Assembly (NCBI RefSeq): GCF_024347335.1
Contig: NZ_AP025463.1
Span: 2,542,001-2,606,000 of the forward strand
DNA from: Vibrio celticus
GTDB taxonomy: Bacteria; Pseudomonadota; Gammaproteobacteria; Enterobacterales; Vibrionaceae
Length of the DNA stretch: 64,000 nt
Direction: 5' to 3'
Below, in pieces: positions 27,633 through 36,598 of this stretch. The notes beneath the pieces are model-generated. The model worked only from the letters and a program-made list of their open reading frames with translations. It was not told where the DNA came from and made no database searches. A program made the translations under genes and the position numbers. Position 1 is the stretch's first letter, and each line of letters opens with the position of its first letter.

Positions 27633-27857
27633 TTAGACGCTTACTTTAATACCGACTTTTTCAATTAAGAAGAAAGCCGCAATAGTGCCGGCTAGTGCTC
27701 CACCATTTAATAAAGAAAATATTGATGCTACTTCATTTACATTCGCGTTAAATGCATTAGCTATTGGCTCGACCAACATACCAAATTGTGTCGCAAAGCC
27801 CGCCATAACGAAATTAGCGAGGAAACTGATAGCAGTGAGTGTCATTTTATTTTTCAT
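27633..27857 (-). pseudogene. N-terminal fragment of a TsgA-like MFS transporter
   Basis: The first 72 or so residues of the split transporter are here: two membrane segments (LTAISFLANFVMAGFATQFG, then SIFSLLNGGALAGTIAAFFL) and the IEKVGIK junction. Reading continues a few codons into the IS before stopping at 27633. It starts 72 bases after the deoD stop, in the same direction. Alone it cannot form a transporter. The protein was intact before the IS66 insertion. Confidence 0.85.
27645..27652 (+). repeat. Target-site duplication, right copy (IS66-family element)
   Basis: TTTAATAC directly follows the right IS end and equals 25278-25285. Confidence 0.93.
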
Positions 27858-27929
27858 TGTTCACTCCAAGGGCTCGTAGGTTAGATGTTTTAATTTGGGA
27901 GAGCTTAACTTTAAGCCCTCCACACAGGC

Positions 27930-28637
27930 TTAAGCTTTGATTGCCGTTTCTAGAGCAATTTCAATCATGTTGTTGAATGAAAGCTGACGCTCTTCTGCGG
28001 TGGTCTCCTCACCCGTGATACAATGATCAGACACCGTCAGGATCGCTAATGACTCAATACCAAATTGTTGTGCTAGCCCGTATAAGCCTGCAACTTCCAT
28101 ATCGATACCAAGCACCCCAAAACGCTCTAAGGCAGGGATAAGATCTTCATCAGGATCGTAATAAAGGTCGCCAGTAAACACGTTGCCAACTTTAACATCT
28201 ATATTCTTCTCTTTTGCTGAAAGGTAAGCATTATGTAAAAGCTCAAACGTTGCCGATGTCGCCATGTGATAGCCACTGCTGCGCTTGGCATTAGTTGGAG
28301 AGTCTGTACCGGCGGCTTGTGCCAAAATCACATCACGCATCATGACATTTTTCTGCGTTGCACCAACACTGCCGATACGAATAATGCGCTTAACACCGAA
28401 GTCATTAATCAGTTCGTGACCATAGAGAACCATTGATGGTACACCCATGCCATGCCCCATAACTGAGATGCGCTGCCCTTTGTAATAGCCAGTGTATCCA
28501 AGCATGTTTCGAATATCAGTCACGAGTTTTGCGTCTTCTAAGTAGGTTTCAGCAATGTATTTCGCTCGTAGTGGGTCACCCGGCATAATTACTGTAGATG
28601 CGAAATCCTCAGCAGTGCCAGCAATATGTGCAGTCAT
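27930..28637 (-). CDS. deoD: Purine nucleoside phosphorylase, DeoD type
   Basis: The 235-residue enzyme splits purine (deoxy)nucleosides with phosphate into base and sugar phosphate. Family motifs are clear: TVIMPGDPLRAKYIAE (phosphate-binding Gly/Arg), GYTGYYKGQRISVMGHGMG, RIGSVGA, GIDMEVAGLYGLA (substrate Glu/Met) and LTVSDH with the catalytic Asp. It is the promoter-proximal gene of a unit with the IS-disrupted MFS carrier, not with the deoCAB genes. It may be a second DeoD paralogue in this genome. Length is normal. Confidence 0.95.
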   Translation of the reverse strand: MTAHIAGTAEDFASTVIMPGDPLRAKYIAETYLEDAKLVTDIRNMLGYTGYYKGQRISVMGHGMGVPSMVLYGHELINDFGVKRIIRIGSVGATQKNVMMRDVILAQAAGTDSPTNAKRSSGYHMATSATFELLHNAYLSAKEKNIDVKVGNVFTGDLYYDPDEDLIPALERFGVLGIDMEVAGLYGLAQQFGIESLAILTVSDHCITGEETTAEERQLSFNNMIEIALETAIKA

Positions 28638-28810
28638 AATGTTTCCTTATTTGTTTTGTTGGCGCAATCATAAGGAGTAATGGCACAAAGCATTGAGGAC
28701 AAATGTCCGCTTTCAAAGTACTGCCTCTCAAATTTGAATCTCTCTATCAAAACAGAGAAGTAGCCGTTCTAAGAACCTAGTTATGATTGGCTTGCTACCC
28801 TCAGCACACA

Positions 28811-28848
28811 AAAAAGCCCCTGCTGATTTCTCAGCAGGGGCTTTCTAT
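28811..28848 (-). terminator. Terminator downstream of the Tim44-domain gene
   Basis: AAAGCCCCTGCTGA (28813-28826) pairs with TCAGCAGGGGCTTT (28831-28844); the minus strand continues into T's. Confidence 0.9.
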
Positions 28849-28904
28849 TATTTGGTGTCATTCCGGATAACTACATCCTATTGATGCTGAGTTAAATCCT
28901 GGAA

Positions 28905-29813
28905 TTAACCTTGAATACCAACAATTAACCAAGGTGCATTGTTAGTTGTTAGGTCACGCTCTAGGTGCCAGATATCAGTGATATCTTCTTCAACGCCATC
29001 CGCTGTGTCACGGTAACGACCGCTAAACTGAAGGCTTAGCTGTGCTTTGCTACCATCGTGATCTGCGCGAACGATTTCAGCATCAACGTACATTACGTCA
29101 GTGTGCTGATCACCGTCTAGCTTATTACGCTCAGCTTTTAGGTCTTCAAATAGGCTTGGAGATACGTATTCTTCAATTGTGTTTAGTTCGTTGTGATTCC
29201 ATGCACCTTGCAGTGTACGGTAGTGCTCACGAGAACCATTGATGAATGCCGCTTGATCAAAGCCCGGTGGGTAGTTATGTGGAACATCGCTTTGTGCACC
29301 AAAACCGAAACCACCAGCAGCGCCTTGTGATTGAGGTTGTGCTTGCTCGAAGTTATGAACATTTGGTTGTTGCTTAGGTTGTTCAAACTTGTTCTGACCC
29401 ATGCCGCCGAATGCTGGCTGTTGGCCACGTGCATTCTGCTGATTCATTGAGCCCTGCTTCGCGCCCAACATTCCACGTAGGAATTTAAACGCTAGGAAAG
29501 CAATCAGACCCATGATCAGAATATCCATGAACTGGATACCTTCAAATGCGCCACCAAAGAATGCAGCTAAAAGACCACCAGCAAGTAAGCCACCTAGCAG
29601 ACCGCCCATAAGGCCTTTCTTGCTAGAGTTAGCTGCTGTGTTCTTACCTGTTTGATCTTGACGGATCGAATTCGTGTTTTGTTGTTTTGGTGCTGGAGCC
29701 GTTTTAAAGCTTTTGCCAAATGACTTACCACCACCAAACTTTTTCGCTTCCGCGATTGGCGTCACCGCGACTGTTACCAACAGGATCGCGACTAGTGAGA
29801 AAAATCGTTTCAT
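28905..29813 (-). CDS. Tim44-like domain protein, membrane anchored
   Basis: The 302-residue protein starts with a signal peptide (MKRFFSLVAILLVTVAVTPI). A low-complexity Q/N/G-rich linker surrounds two hydrophobic segments (LLGGLLAGGLLAAFFGGAF and ILIMGLIAFLAFKFL). The C-terminal domain (residues about 190-302; SREHYRTLQGAWNHNELN, VEEDITDIWHLERDL) is the Tim44-like fold. In bacteria these proteins are membrane-associated and of unknown role; the mitochondrial relative helps protein import. It is monocistronic with its own terminator. Confidence 0.87.
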   Translation of the reverse strand: MKRFFSLVAILLVTVAVTPIAEAKKFGGGKSFGKSFKTAPAPKQQNTNSIRQDQTGKNTAANSSKKGLMGGLLGGLLAGGLLAAFFGGAFEGIQFMDILIMGLIAFLAFKFLRGMLGAKQGSMNQQNARGQQPAFGGMGQNKFEQPKQQPNVHNFEQAQPQSQGAAGGFGFGAQSDVPHNYPPGFDQAAFINGSREHYRTLQGAWNHNELNTIEEYVSPSLFEDLKAERNKLDGDQHTDVMYVDAEIVRADHDGSKAQLSLQFSGRYRDTADGVEEDITDIWHLERDLTTNNAPWLIVGIQG

Positions 29814-30013
29814 TATTATCCTTTATAATAGGGTTCTTTATCTTTCGACACCTTAATCATACTCGTTAACAAAGAACAATGAAATATTCACCGTGCTTAC
29901 ACATGTATCATAATATTGCAGCTATTAATTGATTACTAAACTAGCGAAGGGATTGACGGCACTCAGGGGCAGCATTAAAATATTGAACGATGTTCATTTA
30001 ATAGAAAGTACCC

Positions 30014-30604
30014 ATGGCAAGACGAAACGATCATACTCGCGAGCAATTAGTGCAATTAACCTTAAAAACGGTAACCGACTTCTTAGAAGAGCACTCTTAT
30101 CACGAGCTAAGTCTACGTAAAATCGCCAATATGATTGGTTACGTTCCAAGTACCTTAGTAAATGTATTTGGTAACTACAACCTACTGCTTTTGCATGTGG
30201 TCGCTCAAACATTAGATGAACTGGCGTCAGAATCGGCTGCAGCTGTTGAACAATCGAGCAACCCTCAACAAGCTCTATTCAACCTTGCCTACTGCTACCA
30301 CGATTTTGCACAGAGACACCCACACCGCTGGCAGCTTATCTTCGAGCACAACATGAACGGTGAAAACCTTCCTGAATGGCAATCAAACCGCATCGATAGA
30401 ATGACAGGCATGCTAGAGCAGTTGCTCGTAGCGATTGCTCCTGAACATACGAAAAGCGAAGTCGTTAAAGCCAGCCGTGTATTATGGTCTGGAGTACACG
30501 GAATTACTCTACTTAGCGTTGATGATAAATTTTTCGCCTCTGAGCCTATTGATGGTAAAGAGCTGATCAATAACCTAGTCTCAAACTACTTAACCAACTG
30601 GTAA
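30014..30604 (+). CDS. TetR/AcrR family transcriptional regulator
   Basis: The 196-residue protein has an N-terminal TetR helix-turn-helix (HELSLRKIANMIGYVPSTLV) and a WHG-type C-terminal domain (RHPHRWQLIFEHNM). It starts 17 bases before the LplT-PlsC fusion gene in the same direction and probably controls that gene and itself. Ligands of this subfamily are often fatty acyl derivatives, which would fit a phospholipid-remodelling target, but that is inference. Confidence 0.88.
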   Translation: MARRNDHTREQLVQLTLKTVTDFLEEHSYHELSLRKIANMIGYVPSTLVNVFGNYNLLLLHVVAQTLDELASESAAAVEQSSNPQQALFNLAYCYHDFAQRHPHRWQLIFEHNMNGENLPEWQSNRIDRMTGMLEQLLVAIAPEHTKSEVVKASRVLWSGVHGITLLSVDDKFFASEPIDGKELINNLVSNYLTNW

Positions 30605-30621
30605 TCATCCAAGGAAAGATA

Positions 30622-32496
30622 ATGAACAACAGCAGCCAATCTTCGCTGTTAACGCAAAAAAGGTTCCTACCCTACTTTATTACCCAATTTCTAGGAGCCT
30701 TTAACGACAACATATTCAAAAATGTCCTGTTACTGTTTGTTGCTTTCGCAAGCGTAGACACGCTGCCTATTTCCAGCAATCTATTCATTAATTTGGCCGC
30801 TGGCCTTTTTATTCTGCCCTTCTTCTTATTTTCAGCTTTGGCCGGTGTACTGGCCGACAAATACGAAAAATCGTGGTTTATCCGTAAAGTTAAGCTCCTT
30901 GAAGTAGTGATCATGTCACTAGGTGCGATCGGATTCATCTACGAAAGCTACGGAATATTACTTCTGCTTCTGTTCCTTATGGGAACGCAGAGTGCTTTCT
31001 TTGGTCCGGTGAAATACGCCCTGCTTCCACAGCAGTTAGAAACAAAAGAACTGGTATCTGGTAACGCTCTCGTCGAGACAGGTACATTCTTAGCGATCCT
31101 GATTGGTACTCTAGGCGCAGGCATTATTGCATCTGAAGAAGGCGCGAAGCTCATTGCTGCGGTGTGTATTGTTTCGTTCGCCGTACTTGGCTATGTATCA
31201 AGTTGCTTTATCCCACAAGCACCAAGCAATGCACCAGATCTTAAAGTAAAGTGGCAACCTGTAAAACTGACCCGCGCGACACTGGCGATTGCCAAAAAAG
31301 ATCGCCCGACCTTTCAAGCTCTGATGTCTATCAGCTGGTTCTGGTTCCTTGGGGCGGCTTACCTAACTCAGTTTCCCAACTTCACCAAACTGCACCTCAA
31401 TGGCACTGAAAGCTCGGTCGCCTTTTTACTGGCGCTGTTCTCGGTAGGCATCGCGATCGGCTCTTTGGCTTGCGATAAGTTATCGAATCACCGAATTGAA
31501 ATCGGCATCGTGCCAATGGGCAGCTTAGGTATCTCGATATTCGGCCTTTTGATGGCGATATCCATCCCGGAGTCTTTGCCTGACTTTAGCTCTTTCCATC
31601 AATTCGTAACCTATTCAGAGCTGTGGCCGCTATTTGCTTACCTTCTGCTTCTGGGTATCTCTGGCGGTATCTTTATCGTTCCTCTGTATTCACTGATGCA
31701 GTTACGCGCCAAGCCCGACGAGCGTGCCCAAGTGATTGCCGGGCTCAATATCTACAACTCACTGTTCATGGTGGGAAGTGCGGTATTAGGTATTGTTTGC
31801 CTTAGTGTTCTAGATCTTTCAATTCCACAGCTGTTTATCTTGCTCGCAGTAGGCAACACTTTGGTGATGCTGTACCTGTTTTATCAGGTGCCTATCTACG
31901 CTTTCCGCTTCTTTACGTGGGTGGTCACTCACACCATGTACCGGGTTAAAAACAAGAACTTACATCACCTGCCAGAAAAAGGCGGTGCGTTGATTGTCTG
32001 CAACCATGTGAGTTATATGGATGCACTGCTGCTGAGTGCGGTTTGCCCTCGCTTGATCCGTTTTGTGATGGAAGAGGATTACACCAAGTTACCGCCAATT
32101 CGACGCTTCTTGAAAAGAGCTGGGGTGATTCCAATCTCCGCGACCAACCGCAACTCGATTCGAAACGCTTTCAAAGAAGTAGAGCGTGCGCTACATGAAG
32201 GTCACATCGTGTGTATTTTCCCAGAAGGAAAGCTCACCTCTGATGGCGAAGTGGCTGAGTTCATGCGTGGTATGGAGCTGATCATCAAACGTTCCCCTGT
32301 CCCTGTGATTCCAATGGCTCTCAAAGGGTTATGGGGCAGCTACTTTAGTCGTTACAAAGGCCGTGCCTGCAAAGGGTTACCGACTCGCTTCTGGACCAAG
32401 TTAGAGATAGAAGCTGGCGAGCCGATTTCACCTAAACAAGCCTCTTGTGAAACGCTTCGACAGTCAGTCTCTGACCTTCGCGGATCACTACGCTAG
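30622..32496 (+). CDS. MFS (LplT-like) - 1-acylglycerophosphate acyltransferase (PlsC) fusion
   Basis: The 624-residue protein begins with an LplT-type MFS carrier (residues about 1-415; QFLGAFNDNIFKNVLLLF, PVKYALLPQQL). A PlsC acyltransferase follows: NHVSYMDALLLS carries H-x4-D, and FPEGKLTSDGEVAEF is the substrate-binding block. Aas proteins add an AMP-binding synthetase domain; this one lacks it. It likely flips lysophospholipids or a related lipid across the inner membrane and re-acylates them in the cytoplasm. AAGGAAAG precedes the ATG. Confidence 0.88.
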   Translation: MNNSSQSSLLTQKRFLPYFITQFLGAFNDNIFKNVLLLFVAFASVDTLPISSNLFINLAAGLFILPFFLFSALAGVLADKYEKSWFIRKVKLLEVVIMSLGAIGFIYESYGILLLLLFLMGTQSAFFGPVKYALLPQQLETKELVSGNALVETGTFLAILIGTLGAGIIASEEGAKLIAAVCIVSFAVLGYVSSCFIPQAPSNAPDLKVKWQPVKLTRATLAIAKKDRPTFQALMSISWFWFLGAAYLTQFPNFTKLHLNGTESSVAFLLALFSVGIAIGSLACDKLSNHRIEIGIVPMGSLGISIFGLLMAISIPESLPDFSSFHQFVTYSELWPLFAYLLLLGISGGIFIVPLYSLMQLRAKPDERAQVIAGLNIYNSLFMVGSAVLGIVCLSVLDLSIPQLFILLAVGNTLVMLYLFYQVPIYAFRFFTWVVTHTMYRVKNKNLHHLPEKGGALIVCNHVSYMDALLLSAVCPRLIRFVMEEDYTKLPPIRRFLKRAGVIPISATNRNSIRNAFKEVERALHEGHIVCIFPEGKLTSDGEVAEFMRGMELIIKRSPVPVIPMALKGLWGSYFSRYKGRACKGLPTRFWTKLEIEAGEPISPKQASCETLRQSVSDLRGSLR

Positions 32497-32521
32497 TTAA
32501 CCAGCCTTTTATTCATATCAG

Positions 32522-32558
32522 TTGAACAAGCGTTAAGTTTTCCTTAACGTTTGTTCAA
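32522..32558 (+). terminator. Long hairpin after the LplT-PlsC gene
   Basis: TTGAACAAGCGTTAAG (32522-32537) and its near complement (32543-32558, one G-T wobble) form a 16-bp stem with loop TTTTC. The T-run after it is weak, so it may terminate poorly or act as an operator for the next gene. Confidence 0.5.
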
Positions 32559-32642
32559 TTCATTTAGACTTACTTATCATTTTATTGAACGTATAGTGGT
32601 CTCATCACAATAACACCACAACAAAACAAGACTCTAAATACA

Positions 32643-33563
32643 ATGAACCTAAAAAAGTCCGTTCCATTTTATCTTGCTGCACTGTTTTGCTTAACGCCTT
32701 GGGTTAGCTCACCGACAGCCCTGGTTATCGGTTTCCTGCTTGCTAGTTTAGGATTAGTCCCTGAACACTTGGAAGTCGGCAAACTTACCAAAAAGCTACT
32801 GGCCTACTCTATTGTTGGCTTGGGTTTTGGTATTCAGTTTGAAAAAGCATTAGCAGTAACAGGCGATGGTATTGGGCTCATTGTAACGACCATCATTGGT
32901 ACATTAGTCATTGGTTGGTTCTTGGCTAAACGAATGGGGCTAGACCGCACTACGGGCTATCTTATCTCTTCTGGTACCGCGATTTGTGGTGGTAGCGCGA
33001 TAGCAGCAGTGGCACCCGCGATCAAAGCAGACGATGAACAGATTGGCTTGGCATTAGCCACTGTATTCGTGTTGAACTCGGTTGCTCTGTTCTTATTCCC
33101 GATGATTGGTCACGCGCTTGAACTCAGCCAACAAACATTTGGTACTTGGGCAGCTATTGCGATTCACGATACGTCTTCTGTAGTAGGTGCAGCTTCAGCG
33201 TATGGCGAAGAAGCACTGACGACAGCGACAACGTTGAAGCTCGCTCGCGCACTTTGGATCATCCCAATCGCTTTAATCAGTGCGATGATCTTCAAGAACG
33301 ATCAAAAGAAGATTACGGTTCCTTACTTCATTTTCTTCTATTGCGCCGCTATCGCGGTGAGTGACTTACTGCCACAATTTGAGATGGTGTATCAAGGGAT
33401 CTTTGATGTGTCTAAGCGAGCACTGGTGGTGTGTTTGTTCTTAATTGGCTGTGGTATTTCAGTTGAAAAGTTAAAAGCGGCAGGGCCGAAACCACTGATG
33501 TTTGGTATTACAATGTGGGTCATGATCTCAACAGGTTCTTTGGCGTGGTTAACTCTCGCCTAG
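32643..33563 (+). CDS. YeiH family putative sulfate exporter
   Basis: The 306-residue membrane protein belongs to the Cons_hypoth698/YeiH family. About nine to ten membrane segments are visible, with family landmarks GLGFGIQFEKAL, SSGTAICGGSAIAAVAPAIK and IAIHDTSSVVGAASAYGEEA. E. coli YeiH and relatives are called putative sulfate exporters, though the substrate is mostly unproven. It has its own promoter region after a hairpin and ends before a terminator. No linked LysR-type regulator is seen. Confidence 0.9.
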   Translation: MNLKKSVPFYLAALFCLTPWVSSPTALVIGFLLASLGLVPEHLEVGKLTKKLLAYSIVGLGFGIQFEKALAVTGDGIGLIVTTIIGTLVIGWFLAKRMGLDRTTGYLISSGTAICGGSAIAAVAPAIKADDEQIGLALATVFVLNSVALFLFPMIGHALELSQQTFGTWAAIAIHDTSSVVGAASAYGEEALTTATTLKLARALWIIPIALISAMIFKNDQKKITVPYFIFFYCAAIAVSDLLPQFEMVYQGIFDVSKRALVVCLFLIGCGISVEKLKAAGPKPLMFGITMWVMISTGSLAWLTLA

Positions 33564-33632
33564 CCCGCATAGAAATGCTTTAGATGGTTGTTCGGTTACC
33601 TAGACACTCAGGTTAGCGAGCAACAAAACAAA

Positions 33633-33664
33633 AAGGCAAAGCTCCAATGGGCTTTGCCTTTATC
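33633..33664 (+). terminator. Terminator after the YeiH-type gene
   Basis: AAGGCAAAGC (33633-33642) pairs with GCTTTGCCTT (33651-33660) with a T beyond the stem. Confidence 0.8.
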
Positions 33665-33696
33665 GTTTGTGGTAAGGGTATTCTTTGTTGTAACAA

Positions 33697-33864
33697 TCAC
33701 GAATCAAACAGGGGCTTATCACTCTTCTTACTCTCTCTTTTCATTAAAACAAGTACCACAACCAACACAAATGCGGTGAGCTCAGCCAACGAACGAGTCA
33801 ACCCTGACGAGATGACCGCTTGGCCTATCTGCAGTAAAACCGCAATGATGAGGGCAATTTTCAT
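33697..33864 (-). CDS. Small membrane protein, 55 aa
   Basis: An ATG at 33864 with AAGG eight bases before it reads MKIALIIAVLLQIGQAVISS, then a second hydrophobic run LTAFVLVVVLVLMK and a charged tail ending KPLFDS before TGA at 33697. Two membrane segments with a basic C-terminal tail are credible for a small membrane protein. A TATAGAAT -10-like sequence lies upstream. The plus strand of this stretch has only weakly supported frames. Function is unknown. Confidence 0.6.
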   Translation of the reverse strand: MKIALIIAVLLQIGQAVISSGLTRSLAELTAFVLVVVLVLMKRESKKSDKPLFDS

Positions 33865-34029
33865 AATAAGACCTTATTCTATAATCCGTTGTTTATATGG
33901 CTTATTATGATGGATGGTTATAAAGATAATAAATTCTGTTTTGAACTATCTAATTGCTAAATTAACTAACCGCCTGACAGCTTAGTCACCTAACAACTTC
34001 GCAAATAACGTCGAGGTAAGCGCTTACCT
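33865..34029. other. Intergenic region between the small membrane gene and menE
   Basis: AT-rich, with the promoter region of the 55-aa gene near its left side. I see no clear hairpin terminator for the men operon. Confidence 0.4.
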
Positions 34030-35463
34030 TTAACTCCTATGCTGAGACAACCAATATGCCAATCCTGCGCGTGAAACCTTAATGCCTAGCTGTTCTTGAT
34101 GAGGCATTCGATAGTACTCGACAGGAAATTTGAACCGTTCCAGACGGCCATTTAATTGCTCGGTAAACCATTCTTTGGTTGGTAAATCCGTACAATCCAC
34201 AATAGCGACAGGTCGAAACCCGAACTCATCATCTTCAATTGGAACGATAAACGCCTGATTGATTAAAGATAACTGATTCAGTGCTCGTTCAATTTCTTCA
34301 CAGTGGATATTCTCTCCCCCAGAAATAAACTGATTATCAGCGCGACCAATAATCGACACTTGTTCGCCATCCCATTCGCCGAGGTCTTTACTGTCGAACC
34401 AACCGTTCTCATCCACCAACGGTGTTAACTCGCCCTGATAGTAATAACCTGAAGCAAGCGTATTACCGCCAATAAAGATACGTTGGTCTTCAATTTTTAA
34501 CTGGCGTTGGTCGAGAACAAAACCTGCAGTATTACTAGAATCGACTGGCTTCGCGGTCACTGTTGAAGCCGCTTCTGTCATGCCGTATCCAAGCCAAGTT
34601 TCAATGCCCATTTGTTGAGCTTCAAGCCCTAGCGCTTCTGGGATATGGCTACCGCCTAAAAGCACATGAGTTAAAGTAAGTGCTTGCTTACTCTGCAATA
34701 ACCTATGTAGTTGAGTAGCCACTAAAGAGGCATGACTGCAACCTTCGATGTCTGACTCAAGCTGACCTGTGCCTATCTTGATGCAGCCACCAGCCGCTAA
34801 CCAACGATGAACTATCGCCAGCCCCGACACATGGTACATAGGTAAACTCAGTAACCAAGTGTCGGTTTGTTCAAAGTTGAAAACGTCTAGTAAACCCTGA
34901 GCTGAACATAAGTGTTGCTGCAACGTGTGAGCCACCGCTTTCGGGTTTCCAGTAGAGCCAGAAGTGAATACGATGCTTGCTAGATTTTGCGGATTGAAGT
35001 TGGAGTCTTGAGATGTCGTTATCCGATTATCATCACCATCGACCTTCACTTCATTTAAGCAAGACAAGGTCACCAACTGAGTATTTAAATCGACAGTCTC
35101 TGATTGCTCTATCCCGCTACTGTCCAAAAGCCAAAGGTAGCTTTGTTGACCCGCTTGATATAAGGAATCGAGCTTTTGCTTCAGGCGTAAGCGAGGTTGA
35201 GGCATGGTGAAAGCGCAAATAACACCCAAATTAAGTGCGGCAAGATAAGCAGGAATCACTTCAGCTTGATTCTTACCAACAATCGTCAGTACATCACCTT
35301 CAGATAGGCCTTGATGAGATAGCTGTTGCTGGTACTCACTCACTAGCACAGACACTTGCTGCCAAGTATAAGTGTGGTGAGTAGTCACTAACGCTGTTTG
35401 ATGTGGGTTTTGCTGCGCCCACTGTACCCAAAGCGGGTGATGATTAGATTGTGGGCGCATCAT
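34030..35463 (-). CDS. menE: o-Succinylbenzoate--CoA ligase
   Basis: The 477-residue AMP-forming ligase activates o-succinylbenzoate to its CoA ester in menaquinone synthesis. Signatures: SIVFTSGSTGNPKAV (AMP-binding P-loop), WLGYGMTEAASTV (A5) and the late SIIGRADNQFISGGENIHCE (A8). A C-terminal lysine motif is present near GIKVSRAGL. It is the last gene of menF-D-H-B-C-E, about 52 bases after menC. Length is normal for gammaproteobacterial MenE. Confidence 0.93.
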   Translation of the reverse strand: MMRPQSNHHPLWVQWAQQNPHQTALVTTHHTYTWQQVSVLVSEYQQQLSHQGLSEGDVLTIVGKNQAEVIPAYLAALNLGVICAFTMPQPRLRLKQKLDSLYQAGQQSYLWLLDSSGIEQSETVDLNTQLVTLSCLNEVKVDGDDNRITTSQDSNFNPQNLASIVFTSGSTGNPKAVAHTLQQHLCSAQGLLDVFNFEQTDTWLLSLPMYHVSGLAIVHRWLAAGGCIKIGTGQLESDIEGCSHASLVATQLHRLLQSKQALTLTHVLLGGSHIPEALGLEAQQMGIETWLGYGMTEAASTVTAKPVDSSNTAGFVLDQRQLKIEDQRIFIGGNTLASGYYYQGELTPLVDENGWFDSKDLGEWDGEQVSIIGRADNQFISGGENIHCEEIERALNQLSLINQAFIVPIEDDEFGFRPVAIVDCTDLPTKEWFTEQLNGRLERFKFPVEYYRMPHQEQLGIKVSRAGLAYWLSQHRS

Positions 35464-35515
35464 AAGATAACCAAGTTATAGATTGAAAACGGTCTAAGCC
35501 AATCGAACGATCAGC

Positions 35516-36523
35516 CTAAGAAGACCAAATCAATTGTTGCTGTTCAAGAGTAGAAACCGGAAGCTGACAACCCGGCCAAGAAACCTCTAGCTGTTGCTGA
35601 TACAAGCCAATTGTATCAAGTCCTGGAACTTCATTAGGCAAGTATTGTTGTGCTAATCGAGCAATCTGAGTTAAGCCAAGGCTAGACTCTATGCTTGAGC
35701 TTAGTACTGGTTTGATACCGAGTTGCTGTGCACGCTCAATGATTGCCACACAACGCTCGACAGAACCAATAAGAGTTGGCTTGATCACGACAGCTTTAAC
35801 ACCAGTAAGGTCGCTAAGATCAAACTCTGGGCTTCGCACCGCTTCTTGCAATGTTTCGTCCCACGCAATCGCTATGCCATGGTCAATGGCAAATGCCAAG
35901 CTGTCTTCTGGTTTTTGGCAAGGCTCTTCAATAAAGCTAATACGCTGACGCAGTGACGGCGAAATGTACTTAATGAATTGCTTCGCTTTCTCTGGCTTCC
36001 ACGCACGGTTAGCATCAAGTCTTAGGGTCAAATCAGGGATCGACTCAAGAAATAAGCTGACAAGCATGCCATCACGAATCGCTTCGTAGAGGCCGACTTT
36101 CACTTTCGCGACCTTCTCGCCTTGCATCTCATTCAATACAGGAATCAGTTCATCTGGATCGCCTGTACACAAAGGCGCCGCTTGGTAGTTTCCTTGAGCG
36201 TTAAGATCGCCTCGCAATTCCATCATCGCCATTGAAAAGCCAAACGCGACAGAAGGATACAGCTCGTCGAGAGGCGTTTGAGACTTATTGTGGCTCCAAA
36301 GCTCTAATTCGTGTTGAAGCTGAATGCCAGCTTGTTCGGTATCTTCTTGGCTAAAACCGGGCAAAGGCGCAACTTCGCCAAAACCAGTTTTACCATCACA
36401 CTCAAGTTGGATGATATAGCCAACGCGTTCGTTCAACTTGTTGTCACGAAGAACCACGCCACTATCCATAGATAATTGATAACGGTAGAGTTTAGCGTGA
36501 CGCTGAGAATTCACTGAGTTCAT
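35516..36523 (-). CDS. menC: o-Succinylbenzoate synthase
   Basis: The 335-residue enolase-superfamily enzyme dehydrates SHCHC to o-succinylbenzoate. The catalytic lysine pair lies in KVAKVKVGLYEA, metal ligands in LRLDANRAW and FIEEPCQ, and the second lysine in VVIKPTLIGSVE. It lies between menB and menE. Sequence is full length. In vibrios the barrel dimer is typical; nothing odd is seen here. Confidence 0.93.
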   Translation of the reverse strand: MNSVNSQRHAKLYRYQLSMDSGVVLRDNKLNERVGYIIQLECDGKTGFGEVAPLPGFSQEDTEQAGIQLQHELELWSHNKSQTPLDELYPSVAFGFSMAMMELRGDLNAQGNYQAAPLCTGDPDELIPVLNEMQGEKVAKVKVGLYEAIRDGMLVSLFLESIPDLTLRLDANRAWKPEKAKQFIKYISPSLRQRISFIEEPCQKPEDSLAFAIDHGIAIAWDETLQEAVRSPEFDLSDLTGVKAVVIKPTLIGSVERCVAIIERAQQLGIKPVLSSSIESSLGLTQIARLAQQYLPNEVPGLDTIGLYQQQLEVSWPGCQLPVSTLEQQQLIWSS

Positions 36524-36598
36524 AAAGTTTCCTAAAAAACGGGGAACATCAAAACAAAACGAGCCGCTATTAGCGACTCATTTTGAAGAGGAGAAAGA

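Larger units (their letters stand above)
25286..27644 (-). mobile_element. Complete IS66-family insertion sequence
   Basis: The 2359-bp element has inverted ends GTAAGCGTCTAATTAA at 25286 and the complement ending at 27644. It carries tnpA, tnpB and tnpC in the usual order on the minus strand, all intact. It is flanked by an exact 8-bp duplication and splits an MFS transporter gene. Intact genes and perfect duplications point to a recent insertion. Confidence 0.95.

Noticed and set aside
33588..33910. Plus-strand frames of 63 and 87 codons
   Set aside because: They run through the YeiH terminator and have no ribosome-binding site; the minus-strand 55-codon frame is better supported.
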